From: Nonomuraea cavernae
GTDB taxonomy: Bacteria; Actinomycetota; Actinomycetes; Streptosporangiales; Streptosporangiaceae
Length of the DNA: 64,000 nt
Assembly: GCF_014646355.1 (NCBI RefSeq)
Contig: NZ_BMNH01000018.1
Location: 80,330-144,329, forward strand
Reading direction: 5' to 3'
Positions 62,735 to 64,000 of this stretch are shown in pieces. Position numbers and translations under genes: made by a program. Numbering within the stretch: the first letter of the stretch is position 1; each line of letters opens with the position of its first letter. The notes beneath the pieces were generated by a model. That model searched no databases, was not told the origin of the DNA, and worked only from the letters and a program-made list of their open reading frames with translations.

Positions 62735-63019
62735 CTACCGCGCGCCACCTGCGAGAAGGCTCTCCCACAGCCGGTTTCCCTCGGCGGCACGAAGCCAGGG
62801 GCTCTCGCTGACCCGGTTGCCGCCGGCCGCCCGCACCGTCCGGCGAATATGGACCAGCCCGCCGGCCGCGCACAACTCGTACACCGTCACCAGGCACTCA
62901 CACGTGTGGCTCCGCACCCTGACGGACTCACACCTGGGCACCGGGTCCGACCAGTCGATCACCTCGTGTCCCTCCCGTACGCGGGCCACATGCGGGCCGT
63001 GGAGCTCCTTCACCACCAT
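62735..63019 (-). CDS. Small conserved actinobacterial protein with Cys motif
   Basis: A 94-residue protein with HTCECLVTVYELCAAGGLVHIRRT, a Cys-rich pattern (CEC...YELC...GG) that I associate with small conserved actinobacterial proteins of unknown function. The ATG at 63017-63019 is chosen because GGAGG lies 5 bases upstream; another ATG four codons earlier lacks this. No domain with a known role is visible. Confidence 0.6.
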   Translation of the reverse strand: MVVKELHGPHVARVREGHEVIDWSDPVPRCESVRVRSHTCECLVTVYELCAAGGLVHIRRTVRAAGGNRVSESPWLRAAEGNRLWESLLAGGAR

Positions 63020-63112
63020 GGCGACCTCCAAGGCCGATCGCGTCGTCAGGCTCCCGACACGTGACCCCCGCCGAACCCGCGTGAACTCGGTGGGCGAGCC
63101 GCCGCAGGCTGC

Positions 63113-63514
63113 TCAGCGGGACGACGCGGTCGGGCAGGGATGCGGGACGTGCCGGTTCGGGCAGCAGATCACGCCGATCGTGACGAACCGGACACCGTGC
63201 AGCCATTCGCCCCACTGCACGTCCACGCCACGCGGCAGCAGATCACGCGCACCGATCAGCCGCTCCTCAAGCGGGATCCTCTCGGGCAGGAGCAGCGCCC
63301 CACGCACCTTGCCGTACTCGCCCGCCATCCAACTCACGGCCTGCTCGACTTCGTGGAACGTCGCCGCGATCCGCGACGCCGGTTTGGCCAGCCAGTCACC
63401 GGTCCGCATCGGCGGCACCAACGAGGTGAGAAAGTCGGGCGAGGCCGGACGGCGCTCGGCCTCGTTGCCACGGTCGGCGCCCGCGCCGAGCCACTGATAG
63501 GCGTGCCAATGCAT
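63113..63514 (-). CDS. Hypothetical protein
   Basis: A 133-residue soluble protein (MHWHAYQWLGAGADRGNEAERR...FHEVEQAVSWMAGEYGKVRGALLLPERIPLEERLIGARDLLPRG). It lies between two other small minus-strand genes with short gaps and has normal high-G/C codon use. The C-terminus has a Cys pair (GVICCPNRH). I do not recognise a family. Confidence 0.5.
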   Translation of the reverse strand: MHWHAYQWLGAGADRGNEAERRPASPDFLTSLVPPMRTGDWLAKPASRIAATFHEVEQAVSWMAGEYGKVRGALLLPERIPLEERLIGARDLLPRGVDVQWGEWLHGVRFVTIGVICCPNRHVPHPCPTASSR

Positions 63515-63597
63515 GGTGGGGCGCTCCCGTAGAGTGCTGGGGGCGGCGGCCCCTGTCTGCTTCGACCAGGCAGGGACCGCCGTGCTCGGGGTGATGC

Positions 63598-63810
63598 CTA
63601 AATCGTGGTCAGTCCGGCGGCCCGAAGCTCGTCACCGGTGAACCGGAGTGTCCCGGCGTCCGGGTTCTTCGAGTCACACACGGCATAGGCATCCTCGACG
63701 CCAGGAATCGGAGCGATCAGGACACAGCTCTCCATGTCCTCCTCCTGCTGGTTACCGCCACACATCCGACTGAACGACACCCCTTCAAGGTGACTGCCGT
63801 ACAGATCCAT
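63598..63810 (-). CDS. DUF397 domain protein
   Basis: A 70-residue protein ending CVLIAPIPGVEDAYAVCDSKNPDAGTLRFTGDELRAAGL, the DUF397 pattern (..CVEVA..VAVRDSKDPDGP.L.FT..EW..). DUF397 proteins are common in actinomycetes next to Scr1-type helix-turn-helix regulators, and are thought to act as their partners or antagonists. No such regulator is inside the window; one may lie to the right. The ATG at 63808-63810 follows AGAGGAG. Confidence 0.75.
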   Translation of the reverse strand: MDLYGSHLEGVSFSRMCGGNQQEEDMESCVLIAPIPGVEDAYAVCDSKNPDAGTLRFTGDELRAAGLTTI

Positions 63811-64000
63811 TACGCGATCTCCTCTCGGATTGCCCTACTCCCGATACGGCTTCAGTGACATCTCGTAACCGAGCGTCACAAGGCAACCTTAGCTCAACCT
63901 AGGCCGACCTGTACATGCCTAGTCTGGACGTGGTCTGTACTGATAGGTCTATCTATGGAAGTCAGTGACGGTTTAGGGTCCGCCTGTGATGTTGCCTGAG

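Noticed and set aside
63811..64000. Possible start of a gene at the right edge
   Set aside because: A GTG/ATG near 63985 could begin a plus-strand gene, but too few codons remain to support it.

Overview
The window comes from a high-GC actinomycete. Three things point to this: GTG/TTG starts and ATGA/GTGA coupling throughout, an FO synthase for coenzyme F420 next to an LLM-type oxidoreductase, and LCP wall-polymer ligases, DUF397-type and Rhs-toxin proteins. The gene content fits a Streptosporangiaceae-like organism (Nonomuraea, Streptosporangium or a relative), but the genus is an inference. I saw no rRNA or tRNA gene.

Region 1 (1-18.7 kb) is chromosomal core plus a cell-envelope glycan locus. 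It opens with the N-terminal half of FbiC and an AlkA-like glycosylase. These are followed by an NDP-sugar pyrophosphorylase, two GT4 enzymes, a DPM1-like GT2, two GT-C membrane glycosyltransferases, two paralogous flippase-like membrane proteins, a methyltransferase, an LCP ligase, an acyltransferase-3 and a GT4 pseudogene. Together they look like assembly, decoration, export and wall attachment of a mannose-containing glycopolymer.

Region 2 (18.7-36.2 kb) starts with an ECF sigma factor and its membrane regulator, then an acetoacetate-decarboxylase-like protein. It continues with an unusual alditol-phosphate locus: a glycerol-1-phosphate dehydrogenase, a CTP-type nucleotidyltransferase, two CDP-alcohol phosphotransferases (one fused to a degenerate nucleotidyltransferase), a partner membrane protein, an IspD-SDR fusion and two GT2 enzymes. 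An IS607-family element (serine recombinase plus TnpB) sits inside this gene row. A second LCP ligase, a STAS protein, a GNAT enzyme, an LLM oxidoreductase and a lipoprotein follow.

Region 3 (36.3-51.4 kb) contains a GAF-SpoIIE phosphatase and then a defence island. The island holds four genes of a type-2 BREX (Pgl) system in the order pglY, pglZ, brxD, brxHI. The kinase pglW and methyltransferase pglX are absent from the window. Directly upstream on the same strand is a compact, A/T-richer four-gene operon: Fe(II)/2-oxoglutarate dioxygenase, helical-repeat membrane protein, PP2C phosphatase and NUDIX hydrolase. This module is my main candidate for an undescribed system.

Region 4 (51.4-64 kb) is accessory. 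It has a small membrane protein behind a perfect palindrome, a decayed toxin/immunity cluster, two IS630 remnants, and a giant secreted Rhs toxin with a Hint domain, a nucleotidyltransferase-like C-terminal toxin and a translationally coupled DUF5958-like immunity gene. Three small conserved actinobacterial genes end the window, the last a DUF397 protein.
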